NCBI GenBank assembly: GCA_022820125.1
Contig: JAJEGA010000057.1
Span: 1 to 64,000 of the forward strand
Source of the DNA: Anaerolineae bacterium
GTDB lineage: Bacteria; Chloroflexota; Anaerolineae; Aggregatilineales; Phototrophicaceae
Direction: 5' to 3'
DNA length: 64,000 bases
Part shown: positions 15,304 to 23,979 of the stretch, in pieces
How the letters are laid out: each line of letters starts with the position of its first letter
Numbering within the stretch: position 1 is the stretch's first letter
Translations under genes and position numbers: made by a program
The notes under the pieces: model-generated
Seen by the model: only the letters and a program-made list of their open reading frames with translations
The model's database searches: none
Told to the model about the DNA's origin: nothing

Positions 15304-16350
15304 TCATTGAGTTTGCGCGATTATTGCGGCGATCAAGAGCGCAACCGAAGTCGCCGCCAACACCAGCAGAATCAAGATTAGTACATTGGACCAAGGCGAC
15401 GGGCTGGCGGCGCGACCTCGCGATTCAGTCTCGTCCGCTTGCGTCTGCGAATTTCGGCTTTCATACGTCTGCTGAGTCGCGCTGGCGCCAACTTGTAACC
15501 CCGCATGTCGATTTAGAGGCGCTTTTGTGGACGGCGACGGGCGAAGACATAGATCCGCCAGGTAGTGGGCGACTGCGGTAGGCGTAGACGCGGCGTAATC
15601 GGCTACATCGTCCGCCAGCGTACTGTCTTTGTGGTGACCGATGCCGGTGACAATGTAGGTTTTGCACTGGGCAAGCGCGAGGGCAAGTTCATAAGTATCA
15701 AATACGGCGAGATTCTCCGGGCGGCCGCCGCCGCGGATTAGCGCGATCACGTCGATGTCCGAGTCCTCGCCCAAGACAATTATCGCATCAAGGATCGATT
15801 GAATCGCTCTGCCGCCTTCCAGGATCACGTACTTCCATACAACTGGTGCCAATACCGCGCGTTCGCCGGCGCTCTGATAGGCGTTTTCGAAATCTCCAAT
15901 GGCGCGGCTGCTTCGGCTGGTAATGACGCCTATGCGTCGAATGCGCGGGGGCGGCTTTCTTTTGTTGGGGGGATAAAGCCCGTCCGCGCGCAGACGGTCG
16001 ATAGCGGATCTGGTATCGGCTGCTTTCGCGGCAGAGCGCAAGTCCAATACATTGATTTGCGTTTCCGCGCGTTCTTCGTAAAAGTGGATGTCTCCGTAAA
16101 CTTCGATATCGAGATGATTGCGGAGCTCAATCGGCAAGGCGCCCGCCCGTTCTTCACGGAGCATACATTTGATGCGCGACCGGTCAGCGACAAGATCGAA
16201 GTAGATGTGGCCCAAATCAGATTTGTGGAATCGGTCAATTTTGCCAGCGACCCAGAAGCAGCGCTCCAGCGTTTCCGCTTCAATAATGCTGCGCAGCATG
16301 CGGCTGACCTGGGCGATGCTGCGGCGGGGCGCTGAATTGGAATCGGTCAT
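15304..16350 (-). CDS. Exonuclease VII large-subunit-like protein with C-terminal membrane tail
   Basis: A 348-residue homologue of XseA. Residues about 1-105 match the OB-fold domain. The catalytic core follows, with ITSRSSRAIGDF, then a VIALIRGGGRPENL segment and VTGIGHHKDSTLADDVADYAA. The Asp, Arg, His and Asp that match catalytic residues of E. coli XseA (D155, R205, H238, D241) are kept, although the usual GHE reads GHH. The long coiled-coil that binds XseB is missing. In its place is a Ser/Thr-rich linker and one hydrophobic segment at about 322-344. It starts 20 bases after the ftsK stop. No xseB is in the window. A degenerate or repurposed nuclease is possible. Confidence 0.75.
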   Translation of the reverse strand: MTDSNSAPRRSIAQVSRMLRSIIEAETLERCFWVAGKIDRFHKSDLGHIYFDLVADRSRIKCMLREERAGALPIELRNHLDIEVYGDIHFYEERAETQINVLDLRSAAKAADTRSAIDRLRADGLYPPNKRKPPPRIRRIGVITSRSSRAIGDFENAYQSAGERAVLAPVVWKYVILEGGRAIQSILDAIIVLGEDSDIDVIALIRGGGRPENLAVFDTYELALALAQCKTYIVTGIGHHKDSTLADDVADYAASTPTAVAHYLADLCLRPSPSTKAPLNRHAGLQVGASATQQTYESRNSQTQADETESRGRAASPSPWSNVLILILLVLAATSVALLIAAIIAQTQ

Positions 16351-16370
16351 CTGCGGCTTGAGGCGCTGGG

Positions 16371-18902
16371 TTACGAACGGGATTTCATGTAGCGTTCAAA
16401 GACGAATGCAAGCGCGTTAACGTTTGGCGGAATGATAACTTTGCGGCTGCGCCCGCCGCCGATTTCTTCGCCCACGACGCCCAAGTCTTCAAGCAGGTCC
16501 ATGATGCGAGCCGCGCGGGGGTAGCCCAAGCCGAGGCGCCGCTGGATCAGCGATGCCGATGCTTCGCCGTCTGGCGTCAAGAGATTGAGCGCGTCTTCAA
16601 GCATCGGATCGGTATCGGCGATGAACTGCCGCCGCCTTAAGTCTTGCTCCCAGGGGGCTGGCTCGTCCGCGTGAATCAAGCCGGCGCTTTGCAGCTTGGC
16701 ATGCTCATCGCGCCAATGATTGACGACGACGCGGACATCTTCTTCGGAGACGAAGCAGCCTTGAATGCGCTGCGGCTCGGCTGCGTCGGCTGACTGGAAG
16801 AGCATATCGCCGCTGCCAAGCAGCTGCTCGGCGCCGCTCCGGTCGATAATGACGCGCGAATCGGCGCTGGATGCGACGGAGAAGGCGATGCGAGAAGGGA
16901 AGTTCGCTTTGATGAGGCCGGTGATGACATCGACGCTTGGACGCTGAGTTGCGATCACCAGGTGCATGCCGACGGCGCGCGCCATCTGCGCCAGGCGGGT
17001 GATGGAGCGTTCGGTCTCATCGGGATTGCTGAGCATGAGATCGCCGATTTCATCTATGAGAATGACGATGTAGGGCAGCGGCTGGGCGGCGGCGCCCTTC
17101 GTCAACTGCGCCTCGTTGAAGGCGGTAATGTTGCGCGCGCGGTTGGCTTCCAGCAATTTGTAACGGCGATCCATCTCGTTGGCGCACCAGCGCAGCACGC
17201 CGATGATGCGATTGTGGTCAATCTCCACTGGACCAAGCAGGTGGGGGATGCCGTCGAAGCGCGAGAGCTCCACCATTTTGGGATCGAGCATGACCAGCCG
17301 CAATTCGACAGGCGAGCATTGCATCAGCAGCGCACTGGCGATCGCGCCCATACAGACGGATTTGCCAGCGCCCGTCGCGCCGGCGATCAGCAGATGCGGC
17401 ATTTGCGCCAGGTCGATGGACACGGGCTCTCCGGCGACGGTTCTGCCGAGCGGAATCAGCAGCGGCGCGCGGGCGCTCGCCTTATCGCTGCGGTACTCGT
17501 CGCTTTCCATCACGTTGCGCAGCGCCACAATGCCCGGCTCGCTATTTGGCACTTCAATGCCCATATAGTTGGTCCCGGGAACCGGCGTCTCCATGCGCAG
17601 GCGCTTGGCAGCCAGCGCCAGACAGAGGTCGCGGGAGTAGGCGGCGATACGGCTCATTCTGATGCGGTCGCTGCCGTCTTCTTTGTGCGGCTGCAGGGCG
17701 AAGCGGGTCACTGTGGGGCCGACCTGGACATCAAGCACGGTCGTCTCGAGATCGAACTCCAGCAGCGTATTTTGAATCAGCATCGCCTTGTGATTGACCT
17801 CGTCTTCAGCCGGCAGGATTAGGTCCTGCGCGGTCAGGCAATCTATGCTTGGCAATGCGTTAAGCCATTCTTGTTGGCTGCGGACCGGTGGAGAATCCGC
17901 TGGCGCGTCAGCGTGAACAAGCTCGTCAAGCGGCCCCGGCGCTGCTTGGGCGTCGGTCTCCGCCAACTTGATTTGGGGGCTGGGAGACGCTTCAGCCGGC
18001 GACTGCTCATCGCCACGCGTGTCAGCCGCGCCATTCGATGCGCTTGAAGTCGAACGCGCCGATCGCACTCTTGCGACGCCGTTTTCTGATTCATGCGCGG
18101 GTTGAAGGTCTGAACGCTTTTCCGCGCGCGCAGGATTCGGCCGGATGCGCATAATCTGCGCTCGGTAGGCGGGCCCTTCGGCGAGACGCTGGTAGATGGC
18201 GCCTGATTCGTCATCTTCTGGCGGGGGCCTGGTCGCCTTTGTCGAGAGCTCGCTAAAGAGCTGCAACTTGCCGCCGAAGCTCGTCAAGAAGGATGCCACG
18301 CGTTGGCGGCGCAATCCGAGAGCGACCACGGCGCATGCGGCAATCAGCAGGGCAAAGAAAGCCAGAGCGGCCTGTCGCCCCAGGATCCAGAAAAAGGGAT
18401 AGCTCAAGCCCCAGCCAATTAAGCCGCCGCCTTGCCCGGCGCGAGCCAGCGCGCGCAGTTCACTGTCGCTGTGGCTCAAATGCAGGCTGGCAAGGAAGGC
18501 AAGAAAGATGATCTCCAAAGCGAGCATGCGGGCGGAACTGAAGCGGAAGCGGATGCCGACCTTGGGCAGCCAAAGGGCGACGCCAAAGGCGGACAGGGCG
18601 CCAGCGACAAAGATGGCGCCATCGCCGAAGAGCGCCGTTAACATGTCCGCCCAAGTCACGGCGACCAGGGCGTCGGACGCGATGTAAAGCGAGATGAAAG
18701 ACAGAATGCCAAATACGAAGAGGGCGAAGCCGACTACTTCGTTCATCCAAGGAGGCATGCTCTCTTTGAGGTCCTCCCAGAAGTCGAAGTCCGGCGTCGC
18801 GTCTTCCAGGGGTTTTATGACATCATGCGCCGCCGGCGACCGCAACTCAGCCTCGATGTCGGCAGGGCGCTGCGCCTGCGGCTCGGCTATCTGATGTTCC
18901 AC
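16371..18902 (-). CDS. ftsK: DNA translocase FtsK/SpoIIIE
   Basis: An 843-residue ATP-driven DNA pump for chromosome segregation at the division site. About four membrane helices lie in residues 55-215. A Pro/Ala/Ser-rich linker (about 240-345) leads to the alpha-beta motor. Walker A is GATGAGKS near residue 510, DPKMVELSRFDGIPHLLGPV follows, and Walker B is VILIDEIGDLM near 615. The C-terminal winged-helix gamma domain (about 770-840) has SASLIQRRLGLGYPRAARIMD. The start is GTG with GGGA upstream. It is probably cotranscribed with the exonuclease VII-like gene. Confidence 0.95.
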   Translation of the reverse strand: MEHQIAEPQAQRPADIEAELRSPAAHDVIKPLEDATPDFDFWEDLKESMPPWMNEVVGFALFVFGILSFISLYIASDALVAVTWADMLTALFGDGAIFVAGALSAFGVALWLPKVGIRFRFSSARMLALEIIFLAFLASLHLSHSDSELRALARAGQGGGLIGWGLSYPFFWILGRQAALAFFALLIAACAVVALGLRRQRVASFLTSFGGKLQLFSELSTKATRPPPEDDESGAIYQRLAEGPAYRAQIMRIRPNPARAEKRSDLQPAHESENGVARVRSARSTSSASNGAADTRGDEQSPAEASPSPQIKLAETDAQAAPGPLDELVHADAPADSPPVRSQQEWLNALPSIDCLTAQDLILPAEDEVNHKAMLIQNTLLEFDLETTVLDVQVGPTVTRFALQPHKEDGSDRIRMSRIAAYSRDLCLALAAKRLRMETPVPGTNYMGIEVPNSEPGIVALRNVMESDEYRSDKASARAPLLIPLGRTVAGEPVSIDLAQMPHLLIAGATGAGKSVCMGAIASALLMQCSPVELRLVMLDPKMVELSRFDGIPHLLGPVEIDHNRIIGVLRWCANEMDRRYKLLEANRARNITAFNEAQLTKGAAAQPLPYIVILIDEIGDLMLSNPDETERSITRLAQMARAVGMHLVIATQRPSVDVITGLIKANFPSRIAFSVASSADSRVIIDRSGAEQLLGSGDMLFQSADAAEPQRIQGCFVSEEDVRVVVNHWRDEHAKLQSAGLIHADEPAPWEQDLRRRQFIADTDPMLEDALNLLTPDGEASASLIQRRLGLGYPRAARIMDLLEDLGVVGEEIGGGRSRKVIIPPNVNALAFVFERYMKSRS

Positions 18903-19112
18903 TATGGTTCCCGCAGAGCTGCCCGGTCAATTCCCTCATCAGTATAGTCAAATTCGGTGAAAGCAATGTTGTTTTTTGGGGTCAAAACGGCGGGATTGGG
19001 GAGGTGGTTTTGGCAGGCGACGGGCGATCCATCGGTTCGTTCGCACAGATTGGGGGAGGGGGGGGGCGGCGAATTGGAGTGGGCGGCATACACAGGTTGG
19101 GGTGGTGGCGAC

Positions 19113-19139
19113 GGGCGAGCCACGTGCTCGCCCCTGCAG
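19113..19139. repeat. REP-like palindrome
   Basis: GGGCGAGCC, a short loop and GCTCGCCCC followed by TGCAG. A single arm of the family, between ftsK and the 7TM-GAF gene. Confidence 0.55.
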
Positions 19140-19181
19140 AGTTGGTGATGGGAGGAAGAATGGGATTTGCGGAATCGGATG

Positions 19182-21101
19182 CTAGGCTTGATGGGTCTGT
19201 TCTTGTTTCAAAATCAGATCGGTTACGGCCAGAATGGCGATACGCTGCTTGCGATAGAGATCGGCTTCGCTCATGCTCAGGCGGCGGGCGACTTCGCGGA
19301 CTTTTCGATTTTCGAGAAAACGCATTTGTAGAATGTTGTAAAGGGTCCACTCGGGGCTCATCAGATTGCGTTCGCCTTCGGGCTGGAGCGAATCTATGGC
19401 TTCTTTGAGCAGCTTTCGCAGGGCGTTGACCGGCGTCTCTTCTCCATTTTGGATGCGGCTTTGCACCGAGCGCAGCATGATCATATTGCTTTGCGTGATG
19501 CCTGAACCACCCCAGTAATGGCGCAAGGCGGCGCGCACTTGCTCAAAGAGCTCGCCGCGATCGGGCAGGGCGTTGATACGCGGCGGAAAAGCGTCGGATT
19601 GTCTGTATTCGACCTGCAGGGCGCGCGATCGGGTCATTTGAAATTGGGGCAGCAGTCCTTCCAGCAGGTGATACATTTCCGCTTGGAGGTGCATATCATC
19701 AAGGCTGGTTTCCACTCGATTGACATAAGCCTCCAGATAGCCGCCGGGCGCGGTCAATTCAGCGCGGATTTTGGCGTCGTTGTTTAATAATCCCAGCAAG
19801 CCGATGGTAAGCGCTTCCTTGCCATTGCCGCCCGCGCGACTGCTGCGCAGCGGTACCAGCGCCATGTCGCCCCAAGTCAGATAGGGATGCTTAATCCGGT
19901 CCGCTGGCAGTTGAGACGCCTTTTGAATAACTTCGCCGTCATGCAACAGGCTGTTTTCGTCATAACCGGAGGAACCGACCTGGCTGACAAACTCGGGCTT
20001 GGCGCCGGCGAGACTGATGACAAAGGCGGTATCGATGCGCAGGTAATCGCAGATCGATTCGGTCGTCGCCATGATAAGTTGGGAAAGGTCGTTGTGTGTC
20101 AGCACACGGTCGCTGAGCGCCTGCAGCTTGGTGATCTGTTCGTCATCTTCGTCGCGGTAGATGAAAAATTTCTCGAAGTAGGGCAGCGCGAGCGAAACAA
20201 ACCATTGCCACAGCAAGACGGCGGCGACGAGGGCGGGCGGCGTCACCGCTTCGCCGGGCAAGCTGAGAATGCGCGTGGCTTGCGCTGTGAAATTGACCAC
20301 CGCCAAAGCGATCAGACCAGTGGCGGGACCGCGCAGGAGGAAATCCAGCAACTGTTTTTTGACGAGGCGATCAGGTCTGTCTGAGCCGAAGAAGTATAGC
20401 GGATAAGACAAGAAGAAAAGCATCAGGATGATGATGATGTTGGCTGTATTGACGACGAGCAAGCCGAAGAGGGACGACTCGTCGCCAGGCATGAGCAAGA
20501 CCGAATAGGGGAATATCCCAAGCGCGGGCGTCAAGAAGGCGATCTGCAAATAAGCCATGCGGCGGGCGCTGGCGGGCGTCAGGCAGCGTTTGCGGGCGCG
20601 CTGCAGGTTTAAGAAGGCGAAAGCGTTTGCCAGCAAGAAGTAGACCGAGTATAGGCTGAATGCGGGGCCGGCTTGAATGCTGACCGAAACGGGCGCGGCG
20701 ACAAATTGAATCAACGCATCGGTAAAGGCGGCGGAGAGCAGGAAAGCGGCGCCAAGGACGTAGAGCAGGCGGATCGCCCGTTTGCGCCGCCCGCGAGAGG
20801 GCAAGCCGGTGGTGGCGAGCAGGGCGTCAGAGAGGTGATACATGGCCGCCGGGATGAAGGCGATGCCAATCCATTGCAGCCTGGAGGCGATTTCATGCGC
20901 GGGATTATCGGGTTCAAGCGAGATGAAGGCGTCGGCGACATAGGCGACGGCGACGCAGGCGAGCACGACCGCCGAAGTCTTCGCGACGCGATTGTTGAGG
21001 TTTCGCGTCAGGTTAAACAGCAGAAGGGAAACGGCAATGATGGCGTTGCCGGCGGTCAAGGTCTCGTTGACAGTGAGAAGCAAGGTTGTGAGGATGCTCA
21101 A
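19182..21101 (-). CDS. 7TM-GAF protein with C-terminal helix-turn-helix
   Basis: A 639-residue membrane protein. About seven to eight hydrophobic helices in the first 320 residues resemble the N-terminal 7TM sensor of histidine kinases. A GAF-like domain follows (about 335-465: LQALSDRVLTHNDLSQLIMATTESICDYLRIDTAFV). There is no H-box, no ATPase and no GGDEF. Instead the last 60 residues form a likely helix-turn-helix, with WTLYNILQMRFLENRKVREV and then RRLSMSEADLYRKQR. The start is TTG with AGGGA upstream. It could be a one-component membrane regulator, but the ligand and target are unknown. Confidence 0.65.
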   Translation of the reverse strand: MSILTTLLLTVNETLTAGNAIIAVSLLLFNLTRNLNNRVAKTSAVVLACVAVAYVADAFISLEPDNPAHEIASRLQWIGIAFIPAAMYHLSDALLATTGLPSRGRRKRAIRLLYVLGAAFLLSAAFTDALIQFVAAPVSVSIQAGPAFSLYSVYFLLANAFAFLNLQRARKRCLTPASARRMAYLQIAFLTPALGIFPYSVLLMPGDESSLFGLLVVNTANIIIILMLFFLSYPLYFFGSDRPDRLVKKQLLDFLLRGPATGLIALAVVNFTAQATRILSLPGEAVTPPALVAAVLLWQWFVSLALPYFEKFFIYRDEDDEQITKLQALSDRVLTHNDLSQLIMATTESICDYLRIDTAFVISLAGAKPEFVSQVGSSGYDENSLLHDGEVIQKASQLPADRIKHPYLTWGDMALVPLRSSRAGGNGKEALTIGLLGLLNNDAKIRAELTAPGGYLEAYVNRVETSLDDMHLQAEMYHLLEGLLPQFQMTRSRALQVEYRQSDAFPPRINALPDRGELFEQVRAALRHYWGGSGITQSNMIMLRSVQSRIQNGEETPVNALRKLLKEAIDSLQPEGERNLMSPEWTLYNILQMRFLENRKVREVARRLSMSEADLYRKQRIAILAVTDLILKQEQTHQA

Positions 21102-21220
21102 ATCTGGTCCCTAGGCGCTGTGGAACTTGATCTTAGTTTAGCAAAAATTGGATATTGCGATGAGGCTCGGCGGTTCCGAGTTCCTCAGGCGAAAAGTGAC
21201 TGGAAATGTATGGTGCGAGT

Positions 21221-21245
21221 GGGCGCGTCACCGGCTCGCCCGTAG
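21221..21245. repeat. REP-like palindrome
   Basis: GGGCGCG/CGGCTCGCCC-like imperfect palindrome ending in CGTAG. A degenerate family member. Confidence 0.4.
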
Positions 21246-21311
21246 AAGGTTTTCGCTATTTGAGAGTCTTCACTCACGCGGCAGTCTTAGCAATTGCTGA
21301 CGCGGAATCAG

Positions 21312-21875
21312 CTAGATGGACAGGCTGAAGAAGAGGGCGATCTCGCGGTTGGCGAAGTGGTGGTCGTTAAAGCCGCAGAAGCTGAAGCCGAGCGATTTGG
21401 CGAAGAGGATGCAGGGAAAATTGGTTGTGGGAATTTCGAACAGGATTTGGCGGAGGCTGTATTCGCTCGCCCAAATGCGCGCGATATGAACCAGCCGTGA
21501 ACCAAGGCTGCGGCGGCGGCAGGGACGGTCGATTACGATATTTTGCAGATAGGCGACCTGGCTGGTCTCGTCAACGCGCATGGAGACGAAGCCTAGAATG
21601 TGGTTGCTGCGCTTGTCTTGCGCGACAACGAAGCAGTGTTGCCAGCGCAGGGTCAGTTCAAGCTGCTGCGGGTCAGTCTCATGCCGCGAAGCCAGCCCGC
21701 GCGGAAGGCGCTGCTTGCGGCAGGTGATTTGCACATCGTCGCCGTTTTCTTGCACGGTCATTTGCCAAACATGGTCGCTTTGAAAGTCGCTGTCCAGCGC
21801 GAGGCAGTAGGGGATATCGGAGTCTACGCCATCGCGGAACAGCAGTTGAGAGGGGTCGAATCCGGCGGTTTGCAT
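21312..21875 (-). CDS. GNAT-family N-acetyltransferase
   Basis: A 187-residue acyl-CoA transferase-like protein. The GNAT core is visible: beta-4 with GFVSMRVDETSQVAYLQNIVID, and the CoA-binding loop RPCRRRSLGSRLVHIA, a variant of the Q/RxxGxG/A motif. After that come AKSLGF and a last strand. The substrate cannot be told. The start codon lies inside a TTGCATTGTG unit that recurs in the adjacent repeat cluster, and no good ribosome site is seen, so the true start may be further in (an ATG at about residue 39). Confidence 0.75.
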   Translation of the reverse strand: MQTAGFDPSQLLFRDGVDSDIPYCLALDSDFQSDHVWQMTVQENGDDVQITCRKQRLPRGLASRHETDPQQLELTLRWQHCFVVAQDKRSNHILGFVSMRVDETSQVAYLQNIVIDRPCRRRSLGSRLVHIARIWASEYSLRQILFEIPTTNFPCILFAKSLGFSFCGFNDHHFANREIALFFSLSI

Positions 21876-22018
21876 TGTGAGAGGGCGCCCCTAGAATTTT
21901 GCTACGCGGCGAGGGAGGCACACGCTCGCCCCTGCAGATTGCATTGTGGCGGGCGACCATATAGGCCGCCCCTACAGTTTGCGTTATCGCGCGGGAGCCA
22001 AGGCTCGCGCCTACAGAC
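21870..22018. repeat. Cluster of four REP-like units
   Basis: Four palindromic units in a row, ending CGCCCCTAG, TCGCCCCTGCAG, CCGCCCCTACAG and TCGCGCCTACAG, with TTGCATTGTG twice between them. They fill the gap between the sigma factor's 3' end and the GNAT start. Confidence 0.65.
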
Positions 22019-22024
22019 AGGACG

Positions 22025-23326
22025 TTATACCTCGTAGAGATAATCCTTGAGGATTACATGGGCTGAGGATTGGCGCAGCCGGTTCAGCGCCTGCGCTTCC
22101 AATTGGCGAACGCGCTCGCGGGTGACGCCGATCGTCTGACCGACTTCCTCCAGCGTATACACGCGTCCATCAGCCAGCCCGTAGCGCAAGCGCAAGATTT
22201 GCGCCTCGCGGTCGGGCAGCTTGTCCAGCGCCTGCTGCAGCTGCGTGTGCAGCAGATGGGTGGCGACTTCTTCCGATGGCGCTGGGCTGTTGCTGTCTTC
22301 GACGAAGTCGCCAAAGGTCGAATCGCCCTCATCGTCAATAGGTGTCTCCAGGCTTACGGGCCGCCGCGAGATCTCCAGCAGGTTTTCCACCTTGTCGGGC
22401 GTGGTATCCATGCCAAGCGCCAGTTCGTCGATTTTGGGCTCGCGGCCTAATTCTTGCAGCAGCTGCAGTTGGACGCGGCGCATACGGTTCAGTTGATCGC
22501 CCATGTGGACGGGCACGCGAATCGTCCGGCCCTGGTCGGCGACCGCGCGGCTCACGGCTTGCCGGATCCACCAGGTGGCGTAGGTGCTGAATTTGTGGCC
22601 GCGCTGATATTCGAATTTGTTGGTGGCGCGAATTAGCCCGATATTGCCTTCTTGAATGAGATCAAGGAAGGGAACGCCGCGGCCGATGTATTTCTTGGCG
22701 ACGCTGATGACAAGCCGGGCGTTGGCGCGGATCAGGTGTTCCTGCGCCTTTTCTCCGTCCATCATTGTTGCGCGCAAGCTCTGCTCTTCGCTCCAGCTGA
22801 GCTCGATCACTTGTGTTTCTTGGCAGTGTTCCAGCTGAACGCGGGCGAACTCGGCAGCCTCCATGCGCTTTGCCAACATGACTTCTTCTTGCGCGGTCAA
22901 TAGAGGAACGCGTCCCGCTTCTTTCAGGTAGAGGCCGACCACATCGTCGGTATCGAGCGCGGCTTGATAACCGGCATCGGCGGTGAGGTCCTTCTTCAAG
23001 ACCTGGAGCAGGGCGTCGCGCTCGTCGTGCTCGTCTTCGTCGGCAGTCAGGGTATCGGGATGTGGCTTTGCCGCTTCCGGTTCATCGCCCTCGGCTTGAG
23101 CCTCATCCGGCTTGCTCGGCGCGGGAACGACTTCAATCCCGGCTTCAAGCAGGCTGTCCATGAGGTCGTCGAGCAAGGCGACATCGCTTTCAACATCCGG
23201 CATCAGCTCGAGGATGTCGCCATAGGTGACAAAGCCCTGCGTGTTTGACTTTACTATTAGCTGCTTTTGCAATTCTTCGCGCCGCGTCAAATTGCTAACC
23301 TTGTCCAATACCGCTACCACAGACAT
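22025..23326 (-). CDS. sigA: Primary RNA polymerase sigma factor (sigma-70, RpoD/SigA)
   Basis: A 433-residue vegetative sigma factor. Region 1.1-like residues 1-70 (VTYGDILELMPDVESD) are followed by an acidic linker. Region 1.2 is DDVVGLYLKEAGRVPLLT. Region 2 has ANARLVISVAKKYIGRG, then LIQEGNIGLIRA, then YATWWIRQAVSRAVADQ for -10 recognition. Region 3 follows, and region 4.2 has YTLEEVGQTIGVTRERVRQ for -35 recognition. Many promoters in this window have TTGAC- and TATAAT-like boxes, in keeping with it. GGAAAGG lies just before the ATG. Confidence 0.96.
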   Translation of the reverse strand: MSVVAVLDKVSNLTRREELQKQLIVKSNTQGFVTYGDILELMPDVESDVALLDDLMDSLLEAGIEVVPAPSKPDEAQAEGDEPEAAKPHPDTLTADEDEHDERDALLQVLKKDLTADAGYQAALDTDDVVGLYLKEAGRVPLLTAQEEVMLAKRMEAAEFARVQLEHCQETQVIELSWSEEQSLRATMMDGEKAQEHLIRANARLVISVAKKYIGRGVPFLDLIQEGNIGLIRATNKFEYQRGHKFSTYATWWIRQAVSRAVADQGRTIRVPVHMGDQLNRMRRVQLQLLQELGREPKIDELALGMDTTPDKVENLLEISRRPVSLETPIDDEGDSTFGDFVEDSNSPAPSEEVATHLLHTQLQQALDKLPDREAQILRLRYGLADGRVYTLEEVGQTIGVTRERVRQLEAQALNRLRQSSAHVILKDYLYEV

Positions 23327-23449
23327 GCCTTTCCACCGCTAGTGGTCAATTGACTGACGCCCGTTGAGACACAATCTAAACCGAATCCCATTTTCGGGCA
23401 AATGAGACCGCGCCAGGGAATCTCGAATGTCCAACTGCCGCCATTCACT

Positions 23450-23455
23450 ATTATA
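23450..23455 (-). promoter_or_regulatory. Candidate -10 of the sigA promoter
   Basis: On the minus strand a perfect TATAAT lies about 125 bases upstream of sigA. The -35 at the right distance (GACCAG) is poor. Confidence 0.35.
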
Positions 23456-23721
23456 TACAGTCGCCAGCGGCGCTGGTCTTGCTCCCAGTCACCTGTCGGT
23501 CGCTTGAAATAATCAGGTTAATCCGACAGCGTGACCTGTGTTTCGCCTATGCAAGCAACAATTTAACTTGTATTTGATTGCTTGTCAAGTTTTTCACAAA
23601 GTTGTTCCTGAATTTCGCGATATTCGATTTGCCGCTTGCCCGGCGCCAGGCGGGGCGCCCCAGAATCTTCGTACAGGTTGCACAAGGGAAATGCAATTTT
23701 GCATAGAAATGCCGCCACACG

Positions 23722-23750
23722 TTGACTAACTGTCTTGCTGAAATTACAAT
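23722..23750 (+). promoter_or_regulatory. Sigma-70-type promoter of the arg operon
   Basis: TTGACT (23722-23727) and TACAAT (23745-23750) are exactly 17 bases apart. The predicted start of transcription, near 23757, gives a leader of about 220 bases before argC. The leader ORF then begins only about nine bases into the transcript. Confidence 0.65.
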
Positions 23751-23765
23751 CTGTTTCGAATAAAG

Positions 23766-23867
23766 ATGGGTGTTGTTATGTTGGCCGACGCATTTTCCGC
23801 AAACGAAATCGAAAGGCGCCGCCGCAGCGCTGGGGTCGGGTTCTGCGCGCGCGGTTTGCATTTGTGA
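23766..23867 (+). CDS. Putative arginine leader peptide (attenuator)
   Basis: A 33-codon ORF in the argC leader. It reads MGVVMLADAFSANEIE, then four consecutive Arg codons (AGG CGC CGC CGC, 23814-23825), then SAGVGFCARGLHL and TGA, with a fifth Arg codon near the end. A run of codons for the operon's end product, followed about 70 bases later by a terminator hairpin, is the layout of ribosome-mediated attenuators. The ribosome site is weak, but the predicted 5' end is so short that near-leaderless initiation is possible; ATG 23778 is an alternative start. This function is inferred from layout only. Confidence 0.6.
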   Translation: MGVVMLADAFSANEIERRRRSAGVGFCARGLHL

Positions 23868-23895
23868 CGAGACGTCCATTCATGCGCAGCGACAT

Positions 23896-23936
23896 GCCCT
23901 GATCTCGAGACAAGGTCAGGGCGTTTTCTTTTATTT
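23896..23936 (+). terminator. Intrinsic terminator in the argC leader
   Basis: GCCCTGA (23896-23902) and TCAGGGC (23916-23922) form a 7-base perfect stem with a 13-base loop, followed by GTTTTCTTTTATTT. It lies after the leader ORF and about 45 bases before argC. TGGGGTCGGG (23831-23840) can pair with CCTGATCTCG (23898-23907) over ten positions including four G-U pairs. That would open the 5' arm, so it is a possible antiterminator. Confidence 0.65.
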
Positions 23937-23979
23937 GACCGAGCGTCGCGGGCGACGCGTCACGACAATGGAGAGGATG

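Noticed and set aside
21870..22018. CRISPR array
   Set aside because: Units are palindromic with variable cores and no constant spacer size, and there are no cas genes. They fit REP elements.
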